Positions 1 through 7,071 are shown, counted from the stretch's first letter. The stretch: 12,891 bases of DNA from Paludibacteraceae bacterium (GCA_017402895.1 JAFPLG010000052.1:1-12891), one strand, 5' to 3'. Numbers and translations are program-made. Notes: a model not told the origin generated them from the letters alone.

Positions 1-120
1 AAGGTCGAAGTTCATTCCAAACATCTGATTGTAGTCGTCAATACACTCCTGTAAGGCGTCTTTATCCGTCTGCGAGAGGGTAGAGGTGTCCTCTGTATTC
101 TCATCCGTCAACTCTCCGTC
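1..120 (-). pseudogene. Internal fragment of type I restriction enzyme R subunit (HsdR-like)
   Basis: Read on the minus strand from 120 down to 1, one frame is open and gives a coherent acidic peptide of 40 residues, including 'DKDALQECIDDYNQMFGMNF'. From memory of the family, this resembles the stretch of HsdR proteins just after the second helicase domain, where a variable acidic linker leads into a '...FL..AI.DYN.MF.T.(F/Y)' motif. If so, the full protein would be about 1000 residues and the rest lies left of the window. The protein would be the translocase/nuclease subunit of a type I restriction-modification complex. The match ends where the plus-strand peptidase begins (about 118-122), so the N-terminal half is not joined to it here. 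It is either a broken gene or an assembly join. The identification rests on a short motif. Confidence 0.55.
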
Positions 121-553
121 CAACACCTTGGCTTGGGGTGCCGACGTGTCGGAAGCCGGCTTCACTCGCACCGGTATTGGCGTTGTGCCCGATATCGAAA
201 GCAGTGACAACACAGGTTCGGATGCTGACCATTGGCTGGGTCTATCGCCCGACGAGAAACGTAAAGAACTGACCGAAGGTCCCTGTACGGAACTCACCAT
301 CACTCAGGAGATGCGTCAAGAGGCTTTCGACAACTGGGAGAATACGGATGACCACGGTATGCAAATCTTCGGAACGGCCACCGATCAGACCGGCAAACGC
401 TACTACATGATCAAAAACTCGTGGGGCACGCGTAAATCCAAATACAAAGGAATCTGGTACGTATCCGAAGCCTTTATGCGCTACAAAACAAATGATATCC
501 TCGTTCACAAAGATGCCATTCCGGCAGACCTAAGAGCCAAACTCGGACTGTAA
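86..553 (+). CDS. C1 family cysteine aminopeptidase, C-terminal fragment (PepC/bleomycin hydrolase type)
   Basis: The frame holds the C-terminal catalytic part of a papain-fold aminopeptidase of the bleomycin hydrolase family. It has 'NTLAWGADVSEAGFTR', then 'DDHGMQIFG' with the catalytic His (residue 90 of this frame), then 'MIKNSWGT' with the catalytic Asn (residue 111) and a family-typical end 'GIWYVSEAFMRYKT...VHKDAIPADL'. The N-terminal part with the Cys nucleophile is absent. Family members are about 400 residues or more; about 143 remain. The first 12 residues from the ATG at 86 are translated from sequence that codes for an HsdR-like protein on the other strand, so that start is artificial and true homology begins near 122. 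A product without the Cys domain would be inactive. The next gene starts 6 bp after the stop, so the fragment heads the plus-strand gene run. Confidence 0.85.
   Translation: MSSVFSSVNSPSNTLAWGADVSEAGFTRTGIGVVPDIESSDNTGSDADHWLGLSPDEKRKELTEGPCTELTITQEMRQEAFDNWENTDDHGMQIFGTATDQTGKRYYMIKNSWGTRKSKYKGIWYVSEAFMRYKTNDILVHKDAIPADLRAKLGL
118..122. other. Junction between HsdR-like (minus) and PepC-like (plus) coding sequence
   Basis: Left of this point the minus strand codes for an HsdR-like peptide; right of it the plus strand codes for the middle of an aminopeptidase. Neither gene has a natural end here, so two unrelated gene interiors are fused head to head. I see no insertion sequence, inverted repeat or target duplication at the join. 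Confidence 0.6.
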
Positions 554-559
554 ATTAAA

Positions 560-937
560 ATGCCGACTATCAAGGAACTAAGCAAGGGGATTTACAAGGA
601 CCGAGGCAGTAAGTTTCTCGGTTTTGCAGAGCCTATCCAGGATGAAGAGCAGGCCAAGGCGCGCATCGCATGGTACAAGAAGAAGTACCACGACGCCCGC
701 CACGTATGCTATGCCTATCGTATTGACGAGCAGGTATGGCGCACCAAGGATGACGGCGAACCCCATGGTACAGCCGGCGCACCTATCCTTCGCTCGATTG
801 ATGCGAGGAATCTGGACCACGTACTGGTGGTAGTAGTTCGCTACTTCGGTGGCACCCTACTCGGCACCGGAGGACTGATAGTCGCCTATCGCGAAGCCAG
901 CAAGGCCGCACTGGACGCGGGGGAAGTTGAAAAGTGA
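560..937 (+). CDS. YigZ/IMPACT family protein (UPF0029), N-terminal domain only
   Basis: This 125-residue protein matches the N-terminal IMPACT/UPF0029 domain of the YigZ family. It has 'KDRGSKFLGFA' near the start, 'YHDARHVCYAYR', 'DDGEPHGTAGAPIL' (D64-P68 onward) and the signature 'VVRYFGGTLLGTGGLIVAYR' from about residue 92. Bacterial YigZ proteins are usually about 200 residues, with a C-terminal ferredoxin-like DUF1949 domain. Here the protein stops at '...AALDAGEVEK' and that domain is missing. The TGA stop (935-937) lies inside a 7-bp-period repeat that also supplies the start of the next gene. The exact cellular role of YigZ is not settled; eukaryotic IMPACT proteins act in translational control. 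The core domain looks intact, so a stable product is possible, but it is clearly short for the family. Confidence 0.88.
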   Translation: MPTIKELSKGIYKDRGSKFLGFAEPIQDEEQAKARIAWYKKKYHDARHVCYAYRIDEQVWRTKDDGEPHGTAGAPILRSIDARNLDHVLVVVVRYFGGTLLGTGGLIVAYREASKAALDAGEVEK

Positions 938-980
938 AAGGTGAAAGGTGAAAAGTGAAAAATGAAAATGGAAAATGAAA
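926..980 (+). repeat. Heptanucleotide direct repeat A (GGTGAAA-type)
   Basis: Seven to eight imperfect units of 7 bp run through here: agtgaaa, ggtgaaa, ggtgaaa, agtgaaa, aatgaaa and then slightly shifted atggaaa/aatgaaa copies. The array contains the yigZ-family stop codon (TGA 935-937) and ends on the ATG (975-977) of the acyltransferase gene. It fills the whole gap between the two genes. Confidence 0.9.
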
Positions 981-1982
981 GATAACGAAAAACAATTCCG
1001 TAAGATTCGGGCTTATCGTGTAGGTTGGCTGCTGAACATATGCGACTGGTTGATAGCCTTTCCTATCCTCCAGGTATGGGCATGGCGCACAACCAAAGGC
1101 TTGCGTCTTGACTATCTGGGCGACCGAAAACAGATAGAAGCAGACATCCGTCACGGAGCCTTTTTCATGACCAACCATCGCGACATCGTCATGGATGCCG
1201 CATGGCTCAGTTACCTGCTGCGTTGCCGTTATTATATCCGTCCGTTTATCGGCATCGGCAACAATCTGTTTGCCAAACGATGGATTGAAGTGCTGGTTCG
1301 TTTCAATCGTTGCTTTGCCGTCATACGTAACGGTGGTCCACACGCCCAACTGGAAAACGCAAAGATCCTGTCGGCCTATATCCGCCATCTGCGCAGTCAG
1401 GGTAAGTCTATCTGGCTCGCCCAGCGTGAAGGACGTGCCAAGGACAGCAACGATCTGACGCAGACCGGTGTACTCCATATGCTCACTATGGGTAACGAAG
1501 ACCTATACGAAGCCGTCAAAGAATTGAATATATGTCCCGTAAGTATTACGTATGAGTATGATCCGTGCGATTACCTGAAGGCCGCAGAGATGCAACTAAA
1601 ACGCGACGACCCTAAGTGGCGAAAAACCAAACGGGATGACGTCCATTCGATGCACACCGGTATTCGTGGACAGAAAGGCCACGTAGTCTATCGCCTCACG
1701 CCCAGCATCAATCCCGAGATAGACCGTATGCTCCAGGAGCACCCGGAGTATCGTGACTTGCCGAAGAATGAACAACTGCAACTCATATGCAACATCATAG
1801 ACCGTCATATTCACCAGGGGTATGAAATATATGAACGTGGCACAGATTTTGCAGCATATATCGAGAGTCGCATTGCGCTCATCGACATCCCAAACAAGGA
1901 CGAACAGTTCCTGCGTGAGAAACTCATAGAAATGTATAATAACCCTGTTAAAAATCACCAATTAGCAAACACTACTAAATAA
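975..1982 (+). CDS. PlsC-like 1-acyl-glycerol-phosphate acyltransferase family protein
   Basis: This 335-residue protein belongs to the lysophosphatidate/glycerol-phosphate acyltransferase superfamily, which transfers acyl chains to lysophospholipids at the inner membrane. The acyltransferase block is 'FFMTNHRDIVMDAAW' with H68. Later motifs are 'RNGG' near 120, 'QREGRAKDSND' (E152-G153-R154) and 'CPVSITYEYDPCD' (P188 onward). The usual HX4D box appears here as H68-RDIVM-D74, one residue longer, with a second Asp at 70. As I recall, this N-H-R-D-I-V form is shared by a Bacteroidales subfamily rather than being a mutation. The N-terminal 'WLLNICDWLIAFPILQVWAW' is a hydrophobic membrane-associating segment. 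The start at 975 is the only ATG after an in-frame stop at 963-965 and sits on the last unit of repeat A. The stop overlaps the coaD start by one base. Substrate is not determined. Confidence 0.85.
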   Translation: MKDNEKQFRKIRAYRVGWLLNICDWLIAFPILQVWAWRTTKGLRLDYLGDRKQIEADIRHGAFFMTNHRDIVMDAAWLSYLLRCRYYIRPFIGIGNNLFAKRWIEVLVRFNRCFAVIRNGGPHAQLENAKILSAYIRHLRSQGKSIWLAQREGRAKDSNDLTQTGVLHMLTMGNEDLYEAVKELNICPVSITYEYDPCDYLKAAEMQLKRDDPKWRKTKRDDVHSMHTGIRGQKGHVVYRLTPSINPEIDRMLQEHPEYRDLPKNEQLQLICNIIDRHIHQGYEIYERGTDFAAYIESRIALIDIPNKDEQFLREKLIEMYNNPVKNHQLANTTK

Positions 1983-2431
1983 TGAAAAAAGCCATTTTTC
2001 CCGGTAGTTTCGACCCATTTACTGTGGGTCACTACGATATAGTAAAGCGAGGATTAGACTTGTTCGACGAGATTGTTATCGGTATCGGACGTAATTCTAC
2101 CAAGCGTGAGACATTCCCTATTCGTGAGCGTCTGACTGCTATCCAGAAGATATTCCAGGACGAACCGCGTGTAAAAGTAGAGATTTACGACTGTCTGACC
2201 GTGGATTTCGCCAACGAAGTGGGCGCCCGTTTTATTCTGCGTGGCATCCGCTGCGTCGAGGACTTCGAATACGAGCGTAATATGGCCGAAGCGAACAAAC
2301 AACTGGGCGGTGTAGAGACCATTATCCTGTATACTCGTCCGGAGTATGCGCACATCTCTTCAACGCTGGTACGCGACCTATATGCCTATAACAAAGACGT
2401 CAGTCAATTTGTTCCGAATAAACTACGATAG
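1982..2431 (+). CDS. coaD: Pantetheine-phosphate adenylyltransferase (CoaD)
   Basis: CoaD transfers AMP from ATP to 4'-phosphopantetheine, giving dephospho-CoA, the penultimate step of cytoplasmic coenzyme A synthesis. The 149-residue protein has every hallmark. 'MKKAIFPGSFDPFTVGH' carries the nucleotidyltransferase (H/T)xGH motif as T14-V-G-H17. 'LRGIRCVEDFEYE' is the substrate-binding region, and I125-S-S-T-L-V-R131 is the ISSxxVR phosphate-binding motif. Length is normal for the family (about 150-160). Its ATG overlaps the acyltransferase stop in a TAATG arrangement, which suggests translational coupling. The next gene follows 3 bp after its stop. No defect is visible. Confidence 0.97.
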   Translation: MKKAIFPGSFDPFTVGHYDIVKRGLDLFDEIVIGIGRNSTKRETFPIRERLTAIQKIFQDEPRVKVEIYDCLTVDFANEVGARFILRGIRCVEDFEYERNMAEANKQLGGVETIILYTRPEYAHISSTLVRDLYAYNKDVSQFVPNKLR

Positions 2432-2434
2432 TAT

Positions 2435-4057
2435 ATGAAACGACTACGTTCTACCCTACTTATCTGTGCTGCAATAAGCGTACTCTCCATTAGCGCGCAA
2501 CAACCTACAACCCGCGCCGACAAACAACTGGAGATATTCAGTGACGTTATGCGTCAACTGGATGTCAACTATGTGGATACGCTCAACTACGAGAAACTTA
2601 TCTCCACGGCCATCGAACAGATGCTTCGCCAAGTAGACCCATACACCATTTACTATTCCGAGGAAGACAGCAAGCGGCTTCGTGAGATGACTACGGGTCA
2701 GTATGGCGGTATCGGTGCCATGATCCAGCAGCGCGATGAGAAAGATGCAAAAGGCGAGAAGATTATTCAGTGCTATATAGCCAATCCGTACGAGGGACTA
2801 CCGGCACAGCGAAACGGACTTCGTGCAGGCGATAAGATTATAAGTGTAGACGGTACCAAGACAGCCGGTATGGCCGTTTCGGAAGTCAGCAAACGGCTAC
2901 GCGGTCTGCCGGGCAGTACAATCACCGTCGAGATCCTGCGTCCGGGAGAAAAGAAAGTGCAGAAACTGAGCTTCCTGCGCGAGGAGATCCGTCTGGAACC
3001 GGTGCGTTACTATTGCGCCTACAAGGCAGACTCACTTGCTCAACCTGTAGGTTATATTCTATTCAACGACTTCACAGAGAACTCATCGCGTGACTTTCAA
3101 GCAGCGGTCGATGATCTGGTTCGAAACGAGCATATCGGAGCACTCATCATCGACCTGCGCGACAACGGAGGCGGACTGATCGGTGAGGCAGTCAATATCG
3201 TCAATTTCTTTGTGCCGAAAGGCACCATGGTGGTGAACACCAAAGGCAAGAACGACGAACCGCTCTACGAGTACAAGACACGCAACGAGGTGCGTTATCC
3301 GGATCTGCCGCTCATCGTCATGGTAGATAAGAATACGGCTTCGGCCGCAGAGATCGTTGCAGGTTCTCTCCAAGACCTCGGACGTGCTACACTCATCGGT
3401 CAACGCACCTATGGCAAGGGACTGGTTCAGAGTATTCGATCGATTGCCTATAACGGTTCGCTCAAGGTGACTACCGCCCGTTACTACCTACCCTCCGGCC
3501 GTTGCATCCAGGCCATCGATTATGCCGAGCGTCAGAAAGGTAATGACCTAAAGCGCGACACAGCCGGTGGTATCCTACCCGATATAGTGCTGACCGACTC
3601 CGCTAAATTGGATATCTCATATGCGCTATATATCAAGAATATGTATTTTGATTATGCCACCCGTTACCACCAGCAGCATTCGGAACTCGTTCCGCCGCTC
3701 AGTTTCGAACTGACCAATGAGGATATCGAGGACTTCTGCCGCTTCCTGGATGAGCAACAGTTTGAATACGAGACAGAGACCAGCAAGTACTATAAAGAGC
3801 TGCTCAAAATGGCAGAGCATGAGGACCTGGACTCCACAACCATGCAGGCTCTCAACGACCTGCAACAACGCTTACGTCCCGATTTCCGGGAAGCCATCTA
3901 TCGGAATATCGATCGTACAAAAGAGTTGCTGGGACGCGAGATCGTACTGCGTTATTACTACCAGAAGGGCGAAATCGCATATCACTTACGCTTCGACAAA
4001 GAACTGCACAGTGCCCTCAGCGAGTGCCGGCGTCGCTACAACGCGTCCAACGAATAA
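2435..4057 (+). CDS. S41 family C-terminal processing peptidase (CtpA/Tsp type)
   Basis: This 540-residue exported serine protease belongs to family S41, whose members cleave envelope proteins at exposed C-termini. An N-terminal signal peptide is visible (KRLR, then a hydrophobic run to 'SISA', cleavage likely after residue 21). A PDZ domain spans about 88-172 ('GGIGAMI...GLRAGDKIISVDG'). The protease core contains 'IIDLRDNGGGLIGEAV' and 'TASAAEIVAGSLQD' with nucleophile Ser303. 'RTYGKGLVQS' holds general base Lys328; the 25-residue Ser-Lys gap equals that of E. coli Prc. The roughly 150-residue C-terminal part after 'GGILPDIVL' is alpha-helical looking and is common in Bacteroidales members. 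It starts 3 bp after coaD, so it is probably co-transcribed. Its last 41 bp overlap the end of the convergent PnuC-type gene. Confidence 0.95.
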   Translation: MKRLRSTLLICAAISVLSISAQQPTTRADKQLEIFSDVMRQLDVNYVDTLNYEKLISTAIEQMLRQVDPYTIYYSEEDSKRLREMTTGQYGGIGAMIQQRDEKDAKGEKIIQCYIANPYEGLPAQRNGLRAGDKIISVDGTKTAGMAVSEVSKRLRGLPGSTITVEILRPGEKKVQKLSFLREEIRLEPVRYYCAYKADSLAQPVGYILFNDFTENSSRDFQAAVDDLVRNEHIGALIIDLRDNGGGLIGEAVNIVNFFVPKGTMVVNTKGKNDEPLYEYKTRNEVRYPDLPLIVMVDKNTASAAEIVAGSLQDLGRATLIGQRTYGKGLVQSIRSIAYNGSLKVTTARYYLPSGRCIQAIDYAERQKGNDLKRDTAGGILPDIVLTDSAKLDISYALYIKNMYFDYATRYHQQHSELVPPLSFELTNEDIEDFCRFLDEQQFEYETETSKYYKELLKMAEHEDLDSTTMQALNDLQQRLRPDFREAIYRNIDRTKELLGREIVLRYYYQKGEIAYHLRFDKELHSALSECRRRYNASNE

Positions 4058-4709
4058 ATCCGTACACGCAGTTACAGCACCAGAAGACATACTGGGCCGT
4101 CATACAGTAGTCGCCTGCACGTAGCCACAGTACGACGGATAGTATATCTACCGTCAGCCATATGTACCAGTGCTCGCGATAAACAAGAATCATCAGTACC
4201 TGTGCCACGAGCGCAGGTATTGTTGTATAGGCGTCCAGATAAGGTTGCGTATCATCGGTCCATCGTTCCAATCCCCATCCTGTCAAATAGGACAACACCA
4301 GCACGCCTATGGCAATCCAAACGAAATGGACAGTACGCAAACGACGCGTCCGAACGACACTCTCCCGTAACCCGTCATCCGTCACCCGTAACCGCTTTCC
4401 CCATACATATACGCCGTATATCATCGTCAGGAAATAATACGCATTGATGGCCACCTCGCCGTACAGACGCTGCTCCAGACATAGCCAGGTATACGTGCCT
4501 ACTTGCGCAAAACCAAACAGATACGTCCATATATTTCCCTGCGCCGCCAGACAAACAGAGCAGATACCCAATAGCCCGCTGACCAACGACAGAGGTGTGA
4601 GCGATCCAGGCGATAGATGATTGGTGATGACATATGTCACCACCTGAATCAATAGTCCAAGACCTAGAAAACTATAATCGAATATCTTATTTCTTAGTCG
4701 ATCCGGCAT
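4017..4709 (-). CDS. PnuC-family nicotinamide riboside/vitamin transporter
   Basis: This 230-residue integral membrane protein has about seven hydrophobic segments and the PnuC fold pattern. 'SLVSGLLGICSVCLAAQGNIWTYLFG' is followed by 'QVGTYTWLCLEQRLYGEVAINAYYFLTMIYGVYVWGK' (quoted here as one family block, read in two halves). The C-terminal half has 'YREHWYIWLTVDILSVVLW' and ends 'VYGFIRW'. PnuC proteins move unphosphorylated vitamins such as nicotinamide riboside, or thiamine in PnuT, by facilitated diffusion, with trapping by a kinase. No thiamine kinase, TonB receptor or TPP riboswitch is visible nearby, so the substrate is open. A 7-bp repeat lies in the cytoplasmic linker at about residues 106-115. 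The start overlaps the lipoprotein gene by 23 bp, suggesting coupling. The 3' end overlaps the convergent S41 gene by 41 bp. It is the last gene of the minus-strand operon. Confidence 0.88.
   Translation of the reverse strand: MPDRLRNKIFDYSFLGLGLLIQVVTYVITNHLSPGSLTPLSLVSGLLGICSVCLAAQGNIWTYLFGFAQVGTYTWLCLEQRLYGEVAINAYYFLTMIYGVYVWGKRLRVTDDGLRESVVRTRRLRTVHFVWIAIGVLVLSYLTGWGLERWTDDTQPYLDAYTTIPALVAQVLMILVYREHWYIWLTVDILSVVLWLRAGDYCMTAQYVFWCCNCVYGFIRWTRCSDAGTR
4366..4393 (-). repeat. Heptanucleotide direct repeat B (GGTGACG-type) inside the pnuC-family gene
   Basis: In gene sense (minus strand) four 7-bp units follow one another: ggttacg, ggtgacg, gatgacg, ggttacg. They encode 'RLRVTDDGLR' in the hydrophilic loop between two halves of the transporter. 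The units share the pattern NNTGA-- with repeat A (ggtgaaa), in the same phase. Confidence 0.85.
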
Positions 4710-6444
4710 CTTTTATGATCTCTGCGGGTTTCGACTCCGCCTGAGGCTTTGCCGTATAGTCGAATGTCTCCTCAAACTCCCAATTGGCCTTTAGCGACAG
4801 TTTCGAAGGGAAATAATAGACCGGTTCGGGTTGACGTTTCTGCTCCCAACTACCAGTTGTCCATTTTCCATCCCCATCCAAATCCAAATACATACGCAGA
4901 TAATAGGAGGTTGGAGCTAGATAATGCAAGACGGTATTGGCTTCGGCCTGTACATCGCGCAAGACCTTGTCTTTGTCGTCTAATACCTGTAGCCGCATCT
5001 CAGGACGGTAATTGGCCATCTTCACGGTCAGTGTAGCATACTCGTCATCATTCTTCAAACTCAGAGGAAGTACTTTTTCACGGTTACTCTTTCCATATAT
5101 ATCCCATACGGCATTACTATCTACACGGAGTTCGTACTCCGCCCCTTTTTCCAGGTTGCAAAGCAGCCAGTAGGATGTGTGCGATGAGTCACGAAGCGCC
5201 AAACGTATCGGCAAGTTGCGCCAACGAGTAGAATCGATTTTCTGACGCAACAATATACTATCCGCTACAATCGAGTCGATAGGCAGCGATGAAGCGATAT
5301 ATAGCGTATCATACACATCCATCTTCTGGCGTGCATTGCTTCGTATCTCCACGCGTCGCGCCTCAGCTTGTCGCCGCTTATTCTCCGCCACTTTGGCCGT
5401 CATGTTGGGTTTGCGATAGAGTGCCGTAATGGTATCTGTAGCCAGTTCCAGGTTATAGACAGAATCCGTTCGGTAATAGGTCATCTCAAATCGGATAGAA
5501 TCCCTGCTGATCAACGACGAGTCGCGAAGCCACAGTGTAATGGTATCTTTCCTATCAGAAGGCTGAATATATACACGCTCCATCGACACCGAATCAAGAG
5601 CGGTTATCCTGGGCATTGAATCTTGCGGTGCAGAGAAAGTAAGTACAATAGAGTGAGCCTCTTCTCGACGAGCACGCATAAACGCACGGCGCGTCTTATT
5701 CTCCTTGAAATAGTAAAGCACCAAGTCCGACGGTCCCACATAGACATTGCCTGCCGAATCCACTTCCGAAACGGGGGTCACGAGCGAGTCACTCCAAGCT
5801 AGAGCTTCACCAGGCTGGAACATATAGTCACTACTCACGTCGCCTAAACCATATAGACGATAGACACCTTTCTTAATATTATGTATTCCGAAGTGGCCTT
5901 TCTCGTTTGTCTTGCTGATACGCGTCATCGGTTGGGTCGTAAAGGCTGAATCATCCAGATTCGCCTGAAGTCCCACAACAACCCCACTCACCGGATTTAG
6001 ATCCTCGGCGTTATATACATGTCCAAACACTTCCAGCGTATCGATTTCCGGACCTGTTGAGAAGGCGATGAAATAATTCTTTAGCGGGTTCTTCTCATGA
6101 AAGTCGCATATAGCAGAACCAAAGTCTATAGAATAGGTCGTAGAATCCAGAAGTGGGTCCTCAAAGGTCAACTTCACCGTCTTACCCACTTGTTTGATCT
6201 CCGGTTGCTGGCGTTGGGGAGGGCAGATCATTAGGTTGGCGGCTACATTATCCAACTGAACATACTCGTCAAATAGGATCGTTACCGTCTTACCGGTATA
6301 GTTGACCGTCCCGTTTTCCGGCAACTCTTTTACAACCTTGGGAGGAATCGTATCTTTCGGCCCGCCTTGCGGTCCAATACCCCTATTCGCACAGGAAGCA
6401 AACAGGAAGATACAAAATAATATATTATAGTGCTTTAAGTTCAT
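4687..6444 (-). CDS. Ig-like (SbsA/Big_5-type) domain lipoprotein
   Basis: This 585-residue lipoprotein is of a type widely conserved in Bacteroidota. The start chosen is the ATG at 6444, giving 'MNLKHYNILFCIFLFASC', a short lipoprotein signal with lipobox FASC and lipidated Cys18. An ATG 24 bp further upstream (6468) would add eight polar residues before the signal and is less likely. After the Cys comes 'ANRGIGPQGGPKDTIPPKVV', typical of this family, then an SbsA-like Ig domain (about 35-130: 'GKTVTILFDEYVQLDNVAANL...FSTGPEIDTL'). A carboxypeptidase-regulatory-like beta domain follows (about 135-200: 'VFGHVYNAEDLNPVSGVVVGLQ'), and then a long beta-rich C-terminal part. No acidic surface-export signal follows the Cys. 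Function is unknown; an envelope structural or scaffold role is inference. The start lies within the end of the deacetylase gene; the end overlaps the PnuC-type start. Confidence 0.9.
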   Translation of the reverse strand: MNLKHYNILFCIFLFASCANRGIGPQGGPKDTIPPKVVKELPENGTVNYTGKTVTILFDEYVQLDNVAANLMICPPQRQQPEIKQVGKTVKLTFEDPLLDSTTYSIDFGSAICDFHEKNPLKNYFIAFSTGPEIDTLEVFGHVYNAEDLNPVSGVVVGLQANLDDSAFTTQPMTRISKTNEKGHFGIHNIKKGVYRLYGLGDVSSDYMFQPGEALAWSDSLVTPVSEVDSAGNVYVGPSDLVLYYFKENKTRRAFMRARREEAHSIVLTFSAPQDSMPRITALDSVSMERVYIQPSDRKDTITLWLRDSSLISRDSIRFEMTYYRTDSVYNLELATDTITALYRKPNMTAKVAENKRRQAEARRVEIRSNARQKMDVYDTLYIASSLPIDSIVADSILLRQKIDSTRWRNLPIRLALRDSSHTSYWLLCNLEKGAEYELRVDSNAVWDIYGKSNREKVLPLSLKNDDEYATLTVKMANYRPEMRLQVLDDKDKVLRDVQAEANTVLHYLAPTSYYLRMYLDLDGDGKWTTGSWEQKRQPEPVYYFPSKLSLKANWEFEETFDYTAKPQAESKPAEIIKDAGSTKK

Positions 6445-7051
6445 AGCCTTCTTGTTGGAGCCACTCAATCGCCTTGGGCAAGACGGCCAGCATACGCTGG
6501 TTGGATTTCAGTGAGTCGTGAAAGTTAATAATGCTTCCGGGACGTGTCTGTCGTTTGATTTGCGCCAGCATTGCCTCGGGCGTACGTTTTTGGTTGTAGT
6601 CCCGCGTCAGTATATCCCAGAAGATAACCTGATAACCTAGCATATGCAAAGCTCTGCGCTGCTTCAGTGTCGCCTTGCCATACGGAGGACGGAATAATCT
6701 TGAATTTCTAATTTCTAATTTTGAATTCAGTCTTACCGCCTCTTCCCATTTGGCTACATTGGCCATATATTCGTCGTACTCGGTATGCCAGCCTTTGAGG
6801 TGGTTGTACGTATGGTTGCCTATCGTATGACCGGCTTCTACTACCCGGCGAAACACCTCCGGGTGTTTATCTATGTTCTCGCCCACCATAAAAAAGGTGG
6901 CCTTCACATCATATCGAGCCAGTATTTCCAACACCTGAGGCGTCACCTCCGGTATCGGTCCGTCGTCGAAGGTCAGATAGACTGCCCTACCCGTACGAAA
7001 CACGCCGTACGGGTAGAGCGTTTGCCATATGGTTTTCAGTATACTCGTCAT
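6425..7051 (-). CDS. Polysaccharide deacetylase (NodB homology, CE4)
   Basis: The 208-residue enzyme is a metal-dependent carbohydrate esterase family 4 deacetylase, which removes acetyl groups from N-acetylglucosamine residues of peptidoglycan or other glycans. All five CE4 motifs are present: 'TFDDGP' (D29/D30), 'GNHTYNH' with metal ligands H80 and H84, 'LFRPPYG' (119-125), 'FWDILTRDY', and 'NFHDS'. There is no clear signal peptide; the N-terminus 'MTSILKTIWQTLYPYGVF' is only weakly hydrophobic. A 7-bp-period repeat encodes residues about 109-118 ('NSKLEIRNSR') just before motif 3. There I recall homologs having a shorter loop, so it looks like an in-frame insertion. The ATG is 20 bp after the ROK gene, directly after a CTAG palindrome. 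The gene overlaps the lipoprotein gene. Confidence 0.93.
   Translation of the reverse strand: MTSILKTIWQTLYPYGVFRTGRAVYLTFDDGPIPEVTPQVLEILARYDVKATFFMVGENIDKHPEVFRRVVEAGHTIGNHTYNHLKGWHTEYDEYMANVAKWEEAVRLNSKLEIRNSRLFRPPYGKATLKQRRALHMLGYQVIFWDILTRDYNQKRTPEAMLAQIKRQTRPGSIINFHDSLKSNQRMLAVLPKAIEWLQQEGYELKAL
6702..6729 (-). repeat. Heptanucleotide direct repeat C (AAATTAG-type) inside the deacetylase gene
   Basis: Plus-strand units are gaatttc, taatttc, taatttt, gaattca; in gene sense this is an AAATTAG-like heptamer repeated four times, with a weaker fifth copy at 6695-6701. It is translated as 'NSKLEIRNSR'. Three units equal 21 bp, or seven codons, so such an array can grow by three units without shifting the frame. 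Confidence 0.85.
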
Positions 7052-7071
7052 CTAGACGTCTAGTCCACTAG
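7052..7071. repeat. CTAG cluster with 12-bp palindrome between ROK and deacetylase genes
   Basis: CTAG occurs at 7052, 7060 and 7068 (8-bp spacing) and again at 7080. CTAGACGTCTAG at 7052-7063 is a perfect palindrome. In gene sense the units are CTAGTGGA, CTAGACGT, CTAGATGA; the last one contains the deacetylase ATG. It fills the entire 20-bp intergenic gap. CTAG is a rare tetranucleotide in many bacterial genomes, so the clustering stands out. Confidence 0.75.

Noticed and set aside
1..120. A functional type I restriction-modification system
   Set aside because: Only about 40 codons of an HsdR-like protein are present, with no HsdM or HsdS in the window.
926..980. Repeat A as a CRISPR array
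   Set aside because: Units are 7 bp with no spacers and no cas genes are in the window.
783..1478. 231-codon open frame on the minus strand across the yigZ-family and acyltransferase genes
   Set aside because: It lies antisense to two well-recognised genes, and its peptide is low-complexity where it crosses repeat A ('PFSFFTFHLSPFTF').
4710..4800. TPP riboswitch or separate promoter before the PnuC-type gene
   Set aside because: The upstream sequence is coding for the lipoprotein and the genes overlap; no TAnnTTTG box or riboswitch core seen.
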